Made by a program: the position numbers and the translations under genes. Below the pieces are notes generated by a model, which did no database searches, had not been told where the DNA came from, and saw only the letters and a list, made by a program, of their open reading frames with translations. A stretch of 64,000 nt of DNA, taken from Bacilli bacterium. GTDB taxonomy: Bacteria; Bacillota_I; Bacilli_A; RF39; UBA660. Positions 1 through 7,952 of this stretch are shown piece after piece (position 1 is the stretch's first letter; every line of letters starts with the position of its first letter). Where the stretch lies: positions 149,592-213,591 of the forward strand of contig JAFUBO010000004.1 in NCBI GenBank assembly GCA_017460175.1, written 5' to 3'.

Positions 1-494
1 CAATTCATTTTCATTTAAAAAAATTAGAAGAAAAAGGATATATAAAAAAAGATGATAATAAAAATAGAACATTAGAAATACTAGTTCCCAACGAGTATTT
101 AGACCAAGAAGAAAATGTTGTAGATGTACCATTACTTGGAAAAGTAACTGCTGGTACTCCAATAGAAGCTATCGAAACTCCTGATGAATATTTTTCTTTA
201 CCTGCTAATTTAATTACTACTAAAAATGATGTATTTACATTAAAAGTTAGTGGTGAATCTATGATTAATGTAGGTATATATGATGGAGATATATTAATTG
301 TAGAAAGATGTAATACCGCAAGAAATGGTGAAACAGTTGTTGCCATGAATGAGAATAATGAAGCGACTGTAAAAACATTTTATAAAGAAGATGGATATTT
401 TAGACTACAACCTGAAAATGATACAATGGATCCAATCATATTAAAAGAATGTACAATACTTGGTAAAGCTATTGGATTATATAGAAAATTCTAA
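1..494 (+). CDS. lexA: LexA SOS repressor, C-terminal part (5' truncated by window edge)
   Basis: The frame is open from base 3 to the TAA at 492-494; the start lies outside the window. The visible part begins at the end of the winged-helix DNA-binding domain (HLKKLEEKGYI) and runs through the S24 autoprotease domain. The self-cleavage dipeptide Ala-Gly (VTAGTP) is encoded at 150-155. The catalytic Ser lies in SGESM and the catalytic Lys in EATVKTF. LexA represses SOS genes and cleaves itself when stimulated by RecA filaments. It is followed by a hairpin shared with convergent tcdA. Confidence 0.95.
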   Translation, partial: IHFHLKKLEEKGYIKKDDNKNRTLEILVPNEYLDQEENVVDVPLLGKVTAGTPIEAIETPDEYFSLPANLITTKNDVFTLKVSGESMINVGIYDGDILIVERCNTARNGETVVAMNENNEATVKTFYKEDGYFRLQPENDTMDPIILKECTILGKAIGLYRKF

Positions 495-495
495 T

Positions 496-523
496 AAAAA
501 AGAACTAAAATTAGTTCTTTTTA
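496..523. terminator. Bidirectional terminator between lexA and tcdA
   Basis: AGAACTA (501-507) pairs with TAGTTCT (512-518) and is flanked by A5 and T5 runs, so it can end transcripts from both directions. It overlaps the tcdA stop codon. Confidence 0.75.
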
Positions 524-1215
524 TTTTTTATAAATTCTCTTATTATAAAACTTGCTATTAACAATCCAGCACTTGCTGGTACGAAAGCATTACTTCCTGG
601 AGTTCTATCATTTGTTTTTATAGGGAGTTCAGTTGAAGATAGAACCATTACTTTCTTATTAATCTTTTCATCTTTTATAAATTTTCTTAATATTCTTGCT
701 AATGGATCATTAATAGTTTTTCTGATGTCTGTTATTTCTAATTTGCTTGGATCTAATTTATTACCTGTACCCATTGAACTAATAAAAGGAATATTTCTTT
801 TTAAACATTCTTTTATTACCTCTTTTTTCGTACTTACTGTATCGCAAGCATCTACAAAGTAATCTATTTGATAATCAAATAATTCTAAAAAATTATCTTT
901 ATCAATAAAATTATCTATCTTAATTACATTACAAGCATTATTTATATCTTTAATTCTTTTTTCTAATACATCTACTTTTTTATTTCCAATAGTTGAATCT
1001 AGGGCAATTATTTGTCTATTTATATTTGATATATCAACAACATCATAATCTACTAAAATGAGTGTACCTATATTACTTCTTGCTAAGGCTTCACAAACAT
1101 ATCCGCCAACTCCACCTACTCCTAATATAAGTACACTCTTATTTTGTAAATTTAATAAATTTTCTTCCCCTATTATTTTTTCTAATCTACTAAATTTAAG
1201 CAACTTCTTTGTCAT
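511..1215 (-). CDS. tcdA: tRNA threonylcarbamoyladenosine dehydratase (TcdA/CsdL, ThiF-E1 fold)
   Basis: An E1-like ATP-dependent enzyme that cyclises t6A37 of ANN-decoding tRNAs to ct6A. Near the N-terminus the glycine-rich nucleotide loop VLILGVGGVGGYV is visible. It is followed by the acidic DYDVV segment and SNINRQ, then the conserved VDACDT region and the late APGSNAFVPASAG-type block, all characteristic of the TcdA branch rather than ThiF/MoeB (no CxxC zinc site). I chose the ATG at 1215 because GGAG lies 6 nt upstream; an in-frame TTG at 1227 has no such site. The start overlaps the upstream gene by 20 nt, so translation is probably coupled. Confidence 0.9.
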   Translation of the reverse strand: MTKKLLKFSRLEKIIGEENLLNLQNKSVLILGVGGVGGYVCEALARSNIGTLILVDYDVVDISNINRQIIALDSTIGNKKVDVLEKRIKDINNACNVIKIDNFIDKDNFLELFDYQIDYFVDACDTVSTKKEVIKECLKRNIPFISSMGTGNKLDPSKLEITDIRKTINDPLARILRKFIKDEKINKKVMVLSSTELPIKTNDRTPGSNAFVPASAGLLIASFIIREFIKNKKN

Positions 1216-2044
1216 CAATTTCTCCAATTAAACCAGTTAAGTGAACAGGTTTATATACTTCATTTTGTTTCTTTACTAGTTGTTTTTGTTTTTCAGATTG
1301 AATTAAAGATAGTGGTCGATCATACATTATTTTATTAATATATGATAATTTAGTGTATATATCTGCATTCTTTTTGGCCATTTTATAATAATTGTTTAAA
1401 TTACGATAATCTCTTGTATTAATAATTTCCAATGATTTTAATGTATCTTGTAGACTATTTTCTGGTATTGTTGTATTACTTACTACTGTGCATTCAAAGT
1501 TAGTAATAAAATCAATAGTATATCCAATGTCTGCGATTCCTTCTTTTTCAAACAACTCTGGCCATCTAGATTGATCTTGTTCTTCTTTTACTATTCTTTG
1601 TAGCCTAGCGATTTTGTCGTCTGTTAAATATTCATCCATTCCTAGTTTTTCAAATGATATATATCTTCCTCTATTTTTTTGACCAGGGATTTCCTTTCTT
1701 AAATCAGTTATAGCTTTTCCATATAATTTATCAAGAGAAGCATGAACTTTTCTTGGTGGTTGATTTACTCTATATACATCATAGTTTTTAGAATCTACTT
1801 TTTGTTTTGTCGTTACTAAAAAGTCCCTAGGATATAGAATTGATTTACTTCTAATAAAATCTGTTGGAGCATTTTCTTCTTTTGAATCTCTATAAGTTGA
1901 ATTTGAAAATTTTTCTCTATTAACAATAATATCACTTTCGTGAACGTCTTCAGACCAAAAATTGCATTTAATTTTATGAGCATTTCTAAGTCTTAATTCG
2001 ACATTCATTACTCTATTCCTATTAACAATTGGTAGTATTAACAT
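1196..2044 (-). CDS. Conserved-looking protein of unknown function upstream of tcdA
   Basis: About 282 residues, charged, with no predicted membrane segment or signal peptide and no motif I recognise. The sequence has many Lys/Asn/Tyr and a central Arg/Lys-rich stretch (PGQKNRGRY), so a soluble cytoplasmic protein is likely. The start at 2044 is preceded by GAGGTG at 6-nt spacing; a GTG at 2053 lies inside that site and is unlikely. It overlaps tcdA by 20 nt and lies just downstream of the probable 6S RNA, separated by the RNA's U-rich end. No function is assigned. Confidence 0.75.
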   Translation of the reverse strand: MLILPIVNRNRVMNVELRLRNAHKIKCNFWSEDVHESDIIVNREKFSNSTYRDSKEENAPTDFIRSKSILYPRDFLVTTKQKVDSKNYDVYRVNQPPRKVHASLDKLYGKAITDLRKEIPGQKNRGRYISFEKLGMDEYLTDDKIARLQRIVKEEQDQSRWPELFEKEGIADIGYTIDFITNFECTVVSNTTIPENSLQDTLKSLEIINTRDYRNLNNYYKMAKKNADIYTKLSYINKIMYDRPLSLIQSEKQKQLVKKQNEVYKPVHLTGLIGEIDDKEVA

Positions 2045-2105
2045 TAATATCACCTCTATAGCGAATAATATAATATCATATTAATAAAAAAAATGCAATA
2101 AAAAA

Positions 2106-2283
2106 GTCAGGTGAGATACGTATAGGACGAACGATAAAACCTAATCTTATGACCAGGTGGGTATCCATACTCGATCATTAGGATTCCTATTCGAGATAGG
2201 CATTCAACACCGATCGATTGATCCGGATTCCCGTATCGTTATTTTAGTCGGTTTTATATGTGCCCGCTCGTATCTCTCTGACA
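2106..2283 (-). ncRNA. ssrS: Probable 6S RNA (rod-like structured RNA)
   Basis: This block of about 178 nt is visibly richer in G and C than its surroundings and has no convincing ORF. On the minus strand it has its own sigma-A promoter and ends in a U-rich tract. The two ends pair (GTCAG with CTGAC, then AGATACG with CGTATCT). Inside these ATAAAACC pairs with GGTTTTAT, then comes a large internal bubble, then GGGAATCC pairs with GGATACCC, capped by a CTCGA/TCGAG hairpin. A single long rod with a central bubble is the 6S RNA architecture. As I recall, B. subtilis 6S-1 (bsrA) lies between yrvM (tcdA) and aspS, the same neighbourhood as here. Assignment is by structure and synteny only. Confidence 0.65.
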
Positions 2284-2288
2284 CTTTT

Positions 2289-2318
2289 ATTATACTATAC
2301 ATATATTTAAAAATACAA
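2289..2318 (-). promoter_or_regulatory. Sigma-A promoter of the 6S-like RNA
   Basis: On the minus strand the -35 is TTGTAT (2313-2318), the spacer is 18 nt and the -10 is a perfect TATAAT (2289-2294). The expected start is near 2282-2283, exactly at the 5' end of the paired RNA. Confidence 0.75.
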
Positions 2319-2366
2319 TACTTTAACATTATTTTTATGTTTTCATAAATTACCATAGGTGATTAT

Positions 2367-3137
2367 ATGTATTTTAAATATAATGATATAACTATATATT
2401 ATGAAATATATGGAAATAGTGATAAAACTGTTTTAATACTTCCAGGTTGGGGTAATACAAGAAATACTTTTATAAATATCATTAATTTATTAAAAGATAG
2501 TTATAAAGTTTTTATTATTGATTATCCATCTTTTGGAAATAGTCCTATTCCTAATAGAGAACTAAGTATATATGATTATGCACAATTAGTATCTAATTTT
2601 ATAAAAGAAAATAATATAAATAATCCAATAATAATAGCGCATTCTTTTGGGGGAAGAATAGTTTCAATATTATCTAGTAAATATAATTTTAAAATTAATA
2701 AATTAGTATTAATGGATGTAGCTGGGATAAAAAGAAGAAAATCATTTAAAACATTTTTTAAAGAAAAATTATATAAATTATTAAAAAAAATTACTCATCT
2801 TTTTCCCAAAATAAAACAAGAAAGATTAAGACAAATGTTATTATTAAAGTTTGGATCTAATGATTATATAAATTTACCTATATGTATGCGAAAAACATTT
2901 CAAAATATTGTTAAAGAAGATTTGAGAAAATATTATAAAAAAATAGATGTTGAAACATTATTAATATGGGGAAATAATGATACTGATACTCCTTTAAGTG
3001 ATGGATTTTATCTAAATAAAATAATAAAAAATTCTGCTTTGATTATTTATAAAAATGCTAATCATTTTTCTTACTTAAATTATCCTTATCTAACTAATGA
3101 GATATTAAAAGAATATTTAAAAATAAAAACTAGATAA
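2367..3137 (+). CDS. Alpha/beta-fold hydrolase
   Basis: A 256-residue cytoplasmic hydrolase of the standard alpha/beta family. The nucleophile elbow is HSFGG (Ser near residue 93), preceded by the oxyanion segment LPGWGNT. The acid is probably the Asp of WGNNDTDTP and the His is in NANHFSY near the C-terminus. No signal peptide is seen; the substrate cannot be predicted. AGGTGA lies 5-6 nt before the ATG. It is one of the few plus-strand genes here and stands alone between the 6S-like RNA promoter and a bidirectional hairpin. Confidence 0.85.
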   Translation: MYFKYNDITIYYEIYGNSDKTVLILPGWGNTRNTFINIINLLKDSYKVFIIDYPSFGNSPIPNRELSIYDYAQLVSNFIKENNINNPIIIAHSFGGRIVSILSSKYNFKINKLVLMDVAGIKRRKSFKTFFKEKLYKLLKKITHLFPKIKQERLRQMLLLKFGSNDYINLPICMRKTFQNIVKEDLRKYYKKIDVETLLIWGNNDTDTPLSDGFYLNKIIKNSALIIYKNANHFSYLNYPYLTNEILKEYLKIKTR

Positions 3138-3150
3138 TATATCTAGTTTT
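3126..3150. terminator. Bidirectional terminator
   Basis: AAAACTAGAT (3126-3135) pairs with ATCTAGTTTT (3141-3150) around a 5-nt loop, between two convergent genes and overlapping both stop codons. Confidence 0.8.
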
Positions 3151-3661
3151 GTATTTTTATTATTTTAAAATAGCCATGAAAATGATTATTGTCATTTTCG
3201 TTTAACCATAAATTTATGTTAATTGAAATTCTAGTTTTTTTATCTATAACACCTTCTGTAATAATATTATCATTATTTAATTTATTTATATCTTTTTTAT
3301 CTAATGAATATCTAATTCTATTTAAATCAAATATTGTATTATTACAATCACATACTTTTTTGCTATTGATATCTTCTAATAATAAAACCTTATATTCGAT
3401 TTTATCGGATGTATTATTATCTATAGTAATAGTATAATTATTTGAATTAACCAAGCTATTATTATTACTATTTAAAGTAATTGTTTGATATGAACTAGAT
3501 ATATTAGAATATCTATAATTAATCTTCTTATTTTTTAGAGATTTATTATCAATAGATAACGTATAATAGAATGCACCAATGATTAATACTATAAATAGTA
3601 TGACTAAAATTATAGTATATCTTTTTTCATGTGATTTTATTTCATTCACAAGTTTGTTCAT
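3143..3661 (-). CDS. Membrane-anchored extracytoplasmic protein, unknown function
   Basis: 172 residues. The N-terminal 14 residues are basic, followed by one strong transmembrane helix (about 15-36, YTIILVILFIVLIIGAFYY). The rest is Asn/Ser/Ile-rich, consistent with a beta-rich extracellular domain, and it contains a CDC pair. No lipobox or catalytic motif. The layout recalls the surface protein at 39.4-40.5 kb, but similarity is weak. GGTGAG precedes the ATG, with a TATAAT-like element just upstream, so it is probably a single-gene unit. Confidence 0.7.
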   Translation of the reverse strand: MNKLVNEIKSHEKRYTIILVILFIVLIIGAFYYTLSIDNKSLKNKKINYRYSNISSSYQTITLNSNNNSLVNSNNYTITIDNNTSDKIEYKVLLLEDINSKKVCDCNNTIFDLNRIRYSLDKKDINKLNNDNIITEGVIDKKTRISININLWLNENDNNHFHGYFKIIKIQN

Positions 3662-3690
3662 ACACTCACCTACTATAATGATTATATCAT

Positions 3691-3726
3691 AAAAAATAAA
3701 AAGTATGGTTATAAACTATACTTTTT
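3691..3726 (-). terminator. Terminator of the hisS-aspS operon
   Basis: On the minus strand AAAAAGTAT/ATACTTTTT (3718-3726 with 3698-3706) is followed by a T-rich run, directly downstream of the aspS stop. Confidence 0.75.
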
Positions 3727-3734
3727 ATTAATAT

Positions 3735-5048
3735 TTATGGATTTAATCTATTAGGACCACGGAATAAAAATTGTGTTTCTTTAATACCAGATAATCCTAA
3801 TAATAACATTACCATTCTATCTAATCCTATTCCAAATCCACCATGTGGAGGGCAACCATATTTAAAGAATTGAAGATAAAATTCTACATCTTTTGTAAGT
3901 CCTTTTTCTTTAGCATTTTTGCATAATTCAACGTATCTATGTTCACGTTGAGCTCCACTTGTAATTTCAGTACCTCTCCAAATAAGGTCATAGCCTTGTA
4001 AGCGTCCATTTTCATCTCTCATATGATAGAAAGGTCTTTTCGTAGCAGCATAATCAATTATAAACATAAATTCTGAATTATATTCCTCTTGAGCCAATCT
4101 ATATGTTAGTTTTTCTGCTTCAGCATTCATATCTCCTACATCTTCTTTAGGAATATCAAATCCATATTTTTCATGTAATTTTTCATATAAATCTTTTAAT
4201 TTAATTCTTGGAAATGGTTTTGTTGGAATTATTACTTCTTTACCAAATACTTCTAATATCTTATCACCATATCTTTCTTTTACTTTAGTTAACGCAGCGA
4301 TAAGTAAATCTTCTTCTAAGCTCATTACATCTTCATATGAATTTATATAAGCAAATTCTAAATCAAATCCTGTAAACTCTGTAGCATGACGATTTGTATT
4401 AGAGTTTTCTGCACGAAATACTGGTCCTACTTCAAATACTCTATCAAGACCACCAGCTAATGCCATTTGTTTATAAAATTGTGGACTTTGTGCAAGGTAT
4501 GCTTTTCTATCAAAATATTTTACCTCAAATACATCAGAACCTGATTCAGATGCAGCACCTATAAGTTTTGGTGAATGTATTTCTGTAAAATTATTCTTAT
4601 AAAGATATTCTCTCATACCTTCAGTTAAGCATGATTCTATTTGTCTTATTAATGTATTTCTAGGATTTCTCATATCAATCCACTTGTAATCCATTCTAGT
4701 ATCAATATTAACGCCATCTAAATTATTAAAATCAAATGGTAAATCTTCTGCTTTACTAGTTATTTCAATATTAGTTGGGATTATTTCAATACCACCTAAT
4801 TTAACAGCTTCATTCTCTACAACTTTTCCTGTTACTTTTATTGTTGATTCTACTTTAGTATTAGACATTATTTCAAGTAATGAAGCATTTGCTTCTTCAC
4901 TTTTTTCAATAGTCATTTGAACCTTTCCAGTAGCATCTCTAAGTATTACAAACATTACCCATTTTTTATCTCTAATAGCATCAATAAATCCTTGAAATAC
5001 TATTTCTTCTCCAATATGTTCATTTAATTCATTAACATTTATACTCAT
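3735..5048 (-). CDS. aspS: Aspartyl-tRNA synthetase, short archaeal/non-discriminating type
   Basis: Charges tRNA-Asp, and in this subclass often also tRNA-Asn, with aspartate. At 437 residues it is far shorter than the roughly 590-residue bacterial AspRS and lacks the GAD insertion. The OB-fold anticodon domain occupies residues 1-110. Class II motif 2 is FRAENSNTNRHATEF. The C-terminal block RGTEITSGAQREHRY...CPPHGGFGIGLDRM carries motif 3. The end FLFRGPNRLNP replaces the archaeal FPRDxxRLxP. The start at 5048 follows GAAGGGAAG by about 7 nt; an open frame to 5231 only reads through the hisS tail in another frame. It lies 4 nt after hisS in the same operon. If non-discriminating, it would need GatCAB elsewhere. 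Confidence 0.9.
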   Translation of the reverse strand: MSINVNELNEHIGEEIVFQGFIDAIRDKKWVMFVILRDATGKVQMTIEKSEEANASLLEIMSNTKVESTIKVTGKVVENEAVKLGGIEIIPTNIEITSKAEDLPFDFNNLDGVNIDTRMDYKWIDMRNPRNTLIRQIESCLTEGMREYLYKNNFTEIHSPKLIGAASESGSDVFEVKYFDRKAYLAQSPQFYKQMALAGGLDRVFEVGPVFRAENSNTNRHATEFTGFDLEFAYINSYEDVMSLEEDLLIAALTKVKERYGDKILEVFGKEVIIPTKPFPRIKLKDLYEKLHEKYGFDIPKEDVGDMNAEAEKLTYRLAQEEYNSEFMFIIDYAATKRPFYHMRDENGRLQGYDLIWRGTEITSGAQREHRYVELCKNAKEKGLTKDVEFYLQFFKYGCPPHGGFGIGLDRMVMLLLGLSGIKETQFLFRGPNRLNP

Positions 5049-5052
5049 TCTA

Positions 5053-6495
5053 TTACTTCCCTTCATGACAGTGACAGTCATCACCACAAGTGCATTCTTT
5101 TCCTTCATTACAGTGACATTCTCCACCGCAAGTGCATTCTTTACCGTCTTGGCATCCACAGTCACAATCTTCATCGCAGTGACAATGATCATGTTCACAA
5201 CCGCAGTCACATTCATCTTCACTACCTGCATTAATCATTTCATCTAAGTAATAGATTAATACATCAAGTGATATTATTTCTTCTTCTTTTGTTTTATTAT
5301 TTTTAATTTTAACTTCATTATTATTTAAATCTTCACTATTTAATACACAAGTAAATTTAGCATTTAATCTATCTGCTTGTTTGAATTGACCTTTTAATCC
5401 ACGACCAGTATACTCTGTTTCAACAATAAATCCAGCTAATCTTAATTCTTGTGTTAAATATGCTGCATATTTCTTTTCTTCTTCATTTACATACATAATG
5501 AATAAATCTATATCTTCTACTATTGGTAATTTTACTTTTTCAAGTTCTAAAGCCATTACAATTCTACCAATACCTGAAGCAAATCCTACACATGGTGTTT
5601 CTGGTCCATCTAATTGATTTACTAAACCATTATATCTTCCACCTGCACCTATTACGTTATTAGAACCAAATCCTTCTACTTTGGCTTCTATTTCAAATAC
5701 TGTGTGATTATAATAATCTAATCCTCTAACTATATTAGGATTAATTTCATAATTAATTTGCATTATATCTAAGTATTCTTGAACTTTTTCGAATCTATCT
5801 CTACTCTCTTCATTTAAATAATCTAATGTTTTAGGAGCTTTCTTTAACACTTCATTATCTTTATCTACTTTACAATCTAAGATTCTTAAAGGATTTTTTT
5901 CAAGTCTTTCATTACAATCTTCACAGAAATCTTTTATATGTGGCTTAAAGTATTCTATTAAAGCTTCTCTATATTTATTTCTTGACTCAGTATCTCCTAA
6001 AGTATTTAAATTAACTTTTATTTCTTTTAAACCTAGCATTTTATAAAGATTAACTGCAGCAGAAATAATTTCTGCATCAGTTAATGGATCATCACTACCT
6101 AGTATTTCCATACCAAATTGTGTTAGTTCTCTATCTCTACCACTTTGTGGTCTTTCATAACGATACATTGTGCCATTATAGTAAACTTTTACTGGTTGAT
6201 TAGGATCTCCATACATTTTATTTTCAATAAATGAACGTACTACTCCAGCAGTTCCTTCAGGTCTTAGTGTAATCTTTCTTCCACCTTTATCTTCAAAATC
6301 ATAACTTTCTTTAGTAACAATATCAGTGGTTTCTCCTACTCCTCTATGGAATAATTCAGTAGCCTCAAATATTGGAGTACGAATATAATTATAATTATAC
6401 TTTTCCATTAAAGCATCAATTACTTGATCTACATACTTCCAAACTTTAGCTTCTCTTCCATAAATATCATTACAACCTTTTTGTCTTTGTATCAT
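5053..6495 (-). CDS. hisS: Histidyl-tRNA synthetase with a C-terminal Cys/His-rich tail
   Basis: Class II HisRS: motif 1 region near RTPIFE, motif 2 YRYERPQSGRDRELTQFG, HisA motif VRGLDYYNHTVFE, and GAGGRYNGLV. The core ends near residue 420, the usual family length. About 60 extra residues follow. The last 52 contain 16 Cys and 6 His in CxC, CxCGC and ECTCG(G/D)xCHC patterns, with two near-identical copies of the KECTCG unit. This resembles a metallothionein-like metal-binding module. The start at 6495 is set by a strong AGGAGG; upstream frame lies in the T-box. First gene of the hisS-aspS operon. Confidence 0.93.
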   Translation of the reverse strand: MIQRQKGCNDIYGREAKVWKYVDQVIDALMEKYNYNYIRTPIFEATELFHRGVGETTDIVTKESYDFEDKGGRKITLRPEGTAGVVRSFIENKMYGDPNQPVKVYYNGTMYRYERPQSGRDRELTQFGMEILGSDDPLTDAEIISAAVNLYKMLGLKEIKVNLNTLGDTESRNKYREALIEYFKPHIKDFCEDCNERLEKNPLRILDCKVDKDNEVLKKAPKTLDYLNEESRDRFEKVQEYLDIMQINYEINPNIVRGLDYYNHTVFEIEAKVEGFGSNNVIGAGGRYNGLVNQLDGPETPCVGFASGIGRIVMALELEKVKLPIVEDIDLFIMYVNEEEKKYAAYLTQELRLAGFIVETEYTGRGLKGQFKQADRLNAKFTCVLNSEDLNNNEVKIKNNKTKEEEIISLDVLIYYLDEMINAGSEDECDCGCEHDHCHCDEDCDCGCQDGKECTCGGECHCNEGKECTCGDDCHCHEGK

Positions 6496-6499
6496 TTTA

Positions 6500-6697
6500 T
6501 CCCTCCTAAAATATAAAAAGGTAGCACTTTCAAAGGACGAATCTCTTCGTGGTGCCACCTTATTTTTACTCATTATACTTATAACGTAGTTACCCGAATT
6601 CTTTTTTGTGGGATGTCTTCATTTTATTTATTTAAGTATTTACACCAACCATACTCTCTCTAAAAAACTTATAAAACTACTCTTTCCCAAGAAGTTA
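6500..6697 (-). promoter_or_regulatory. T-box leader of hisS-aspS
   Basis: On the minus strand the leader contains the conserved T-box AAGGTGGCACCACG. It is followed by CGTCC and a terminator whose outer stem pairs AAGGTGGCAC with GTGCTACCTT before a T run (about 6514-6562). Stem I features include AGAGAG and the apical GGTTGGTGTAA. The likely specifier loop reads GAAGACATCCC. GAC (Asp) at 6615-6617 is the best placed specifier; an overlapping CAT (His) at 6613-6615 shares its last base. Uncharged tRNA would stabilise the antiterminator and switch on both synthetases. Confidence 0.88.
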
Positions 6698-6702
6698 TCT
6701 AT

Positions 6703-6731
6703 ATTATAAACTAATTACTTTATTTTTTCAA
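6703..6731 (-). promoter_or_regulatory. Promoter of the hisS-aspS T-box operon
   Basis: Minus strand TTGAAA (6726-6731), 17-nt spacer, TATAAT (6703-6708). It overlaps the 3' end of the upstream peptidase gene and predicts a start near 6696. Confidence 0.8.
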
Positions 6732-7874
6732 TAATTCAATATCTTTTTTATATAACTTTACATAACTCTTTGAATCTATTCCTAATTTTTCTAACATCTC
6801 TGGATTAAATAATTCACTTCTAAATTCAAAAAATTCTTTTAATGAATCTAAACTATAATTATCTTGTTTTATTCTATCTCTTAAGAATAATGAATAAACA
6901 TCTCCATATGCATATGTATATGTTTCTTTTAATTCAAAATCACTACATATATTAATAAACTTTCTAACATGATTTTTCTTACTAAAGTATCTCTCTACTA
7001 ATTTATATAATTTAGTTGGAGATAATTCTAAGTATGAATCATCTATTAATAATATATCTGGGATTAAAGATATAATATATGAAGCTAATATATATTCATA
7101 ATTTATATTTATCATATCAAACATTTGGTCTTTAGCTTCATCTACTAATATATTATTTTCTATTAGAAAATCTAAAAATAATCTTTCAAATGTTTTAGAT
7201 ATAGCTTCTCCATTAAATGATTTATAAAAATATCCATTATAGTTTTCTATACTTTCATCAAAATTATTCAAATCATAAATATGTCCAAATTCATGAGCTA
7301 AAGTAAACATTGAAAATATATCATATTCTAATCCAGTTATAAATATATCTGAATCCTTAGTAATTGGATTATATAATGTATAACCTAATGTATTTTCTTC
7401 AAAACTATTTTTAGTTGTATATATTCTTTTTCCTTTTACATATTTATCAAAATATTTAGCCAAGCCTAATTTATTCATAAATTCAAAAAATATATTATAA
7501 AAATCTTCTTCACCTAAATCAGTTATACCAGAATATTCATCTTCTTCTATTTTATGCATTGCGTGATTTGTTTTTCTATAAAGTCTTTCAAAAAAGTTTT
7601 CATGGAATTCTTTATATAATATATAATTTCTTATCATTTTACCTTCATGAGTAAAATATTTTTTATCCATTACTTCATTAGTTTTATTATTTAAATATTC
7701 ATTTTTACTAGTAAGCGTTTCTATTTTAGGAGAAACTAGACTTATTGAATCATCTAATAAATACATATAATTAGATATAGCCATTATTTCTTCTCTAGAT
7801 TTAGCGTTTTTTAATTGTCTTTTAGCTAATTCTAACTTTTTACATAATTTTTTAGGATCTTCTATTTTTATCAT
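6720..7874 (-). CDS. M3-family-like zinc metallopeptidase (oligoendopeptidase F relative)
   Basis: 384 residues with the zinc-peptidase motif HEFGH (about residue 190, context FTLAHEFGHIYD) and a downstream glutamate in EAISKTFERLF, spaced as in gluzincins of the M3/PepF group. It is shorter than PepF (about 600), lacking much of the N-terminal helical region. The N-terminus is a charged helical segment; no signal peptide, so it is cytoplasmic and probably degrades short peptides. A strong AGGAGG precedes the ATG. The gene stands alone and its 3' end carries the hisS promoter. Confidence 0.75.
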   Translation of the reverse strand: MIKIEDPKKLCKKLELAKRQLKNAKSREEIMAISNYMYLLDDSISLVSPKIETLTSKNEYLNNKTNEVMDKKYFTHEGKMIRNYILYKEFHENFFERLYRKTNHAMHKIEEDEYSGITDLGEEDFYNIFFEFMNKLGLAKYFDKYVKGKRIYTTKNSFEENTLGYTLYNPITKDSDIFITGLEYDIFSMFTLAHEFGHIYDLNNFDESIENYNGYFYKSFNGEAISKTFERLFLDFLIENNILVDEAKDQMFDMININYEYILASYIISLIPDILLIDDSYLELSPTKLYKLVERYFSKKNHVRKFINICSDFELKETYTYAYGDVYSLFLRDRIKQDNYSLDSLKEFFEFRSELFNPEMLEKLGIDSKSYVKLYKKDIELLKK

Positions 7875-7923
7875 ACTTCCTCCTAAAGATACAGTTTATT
7901 ATAGCAAAGAATGATTTTTAATA

Positions 7924-7952
7924 CAATAAAGAGAGTATTAAATGCTCTCTTT
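7924..7952 (-). terminator. Terminator of the rel-dtd-permease operon
   Basis: AAAGAGAG (7928-7935) pairs with CTCTCTTT (7945-7952), just after the permease stop. Confidence 0.65.

Noticed and set aside
2157-2348. Plus-strand 63-codon ORF
   Set aside because: It overlaps the strongly structured 6S-like RNA, lacks a ribosome site and has no family resemblance.
5049-5231. Extension of aspS to an upstream start
   Set aside because: The added 61 residues are a low-complexity reading of the hisS tail in another frame; a good ribosome site precedes the ATG at 5048.
6496-6573. Extension of hisS by 26 residues
   Set aside because: It reads through the T-box terminator and antiterminator; a strong AGGAGG supports 6495.
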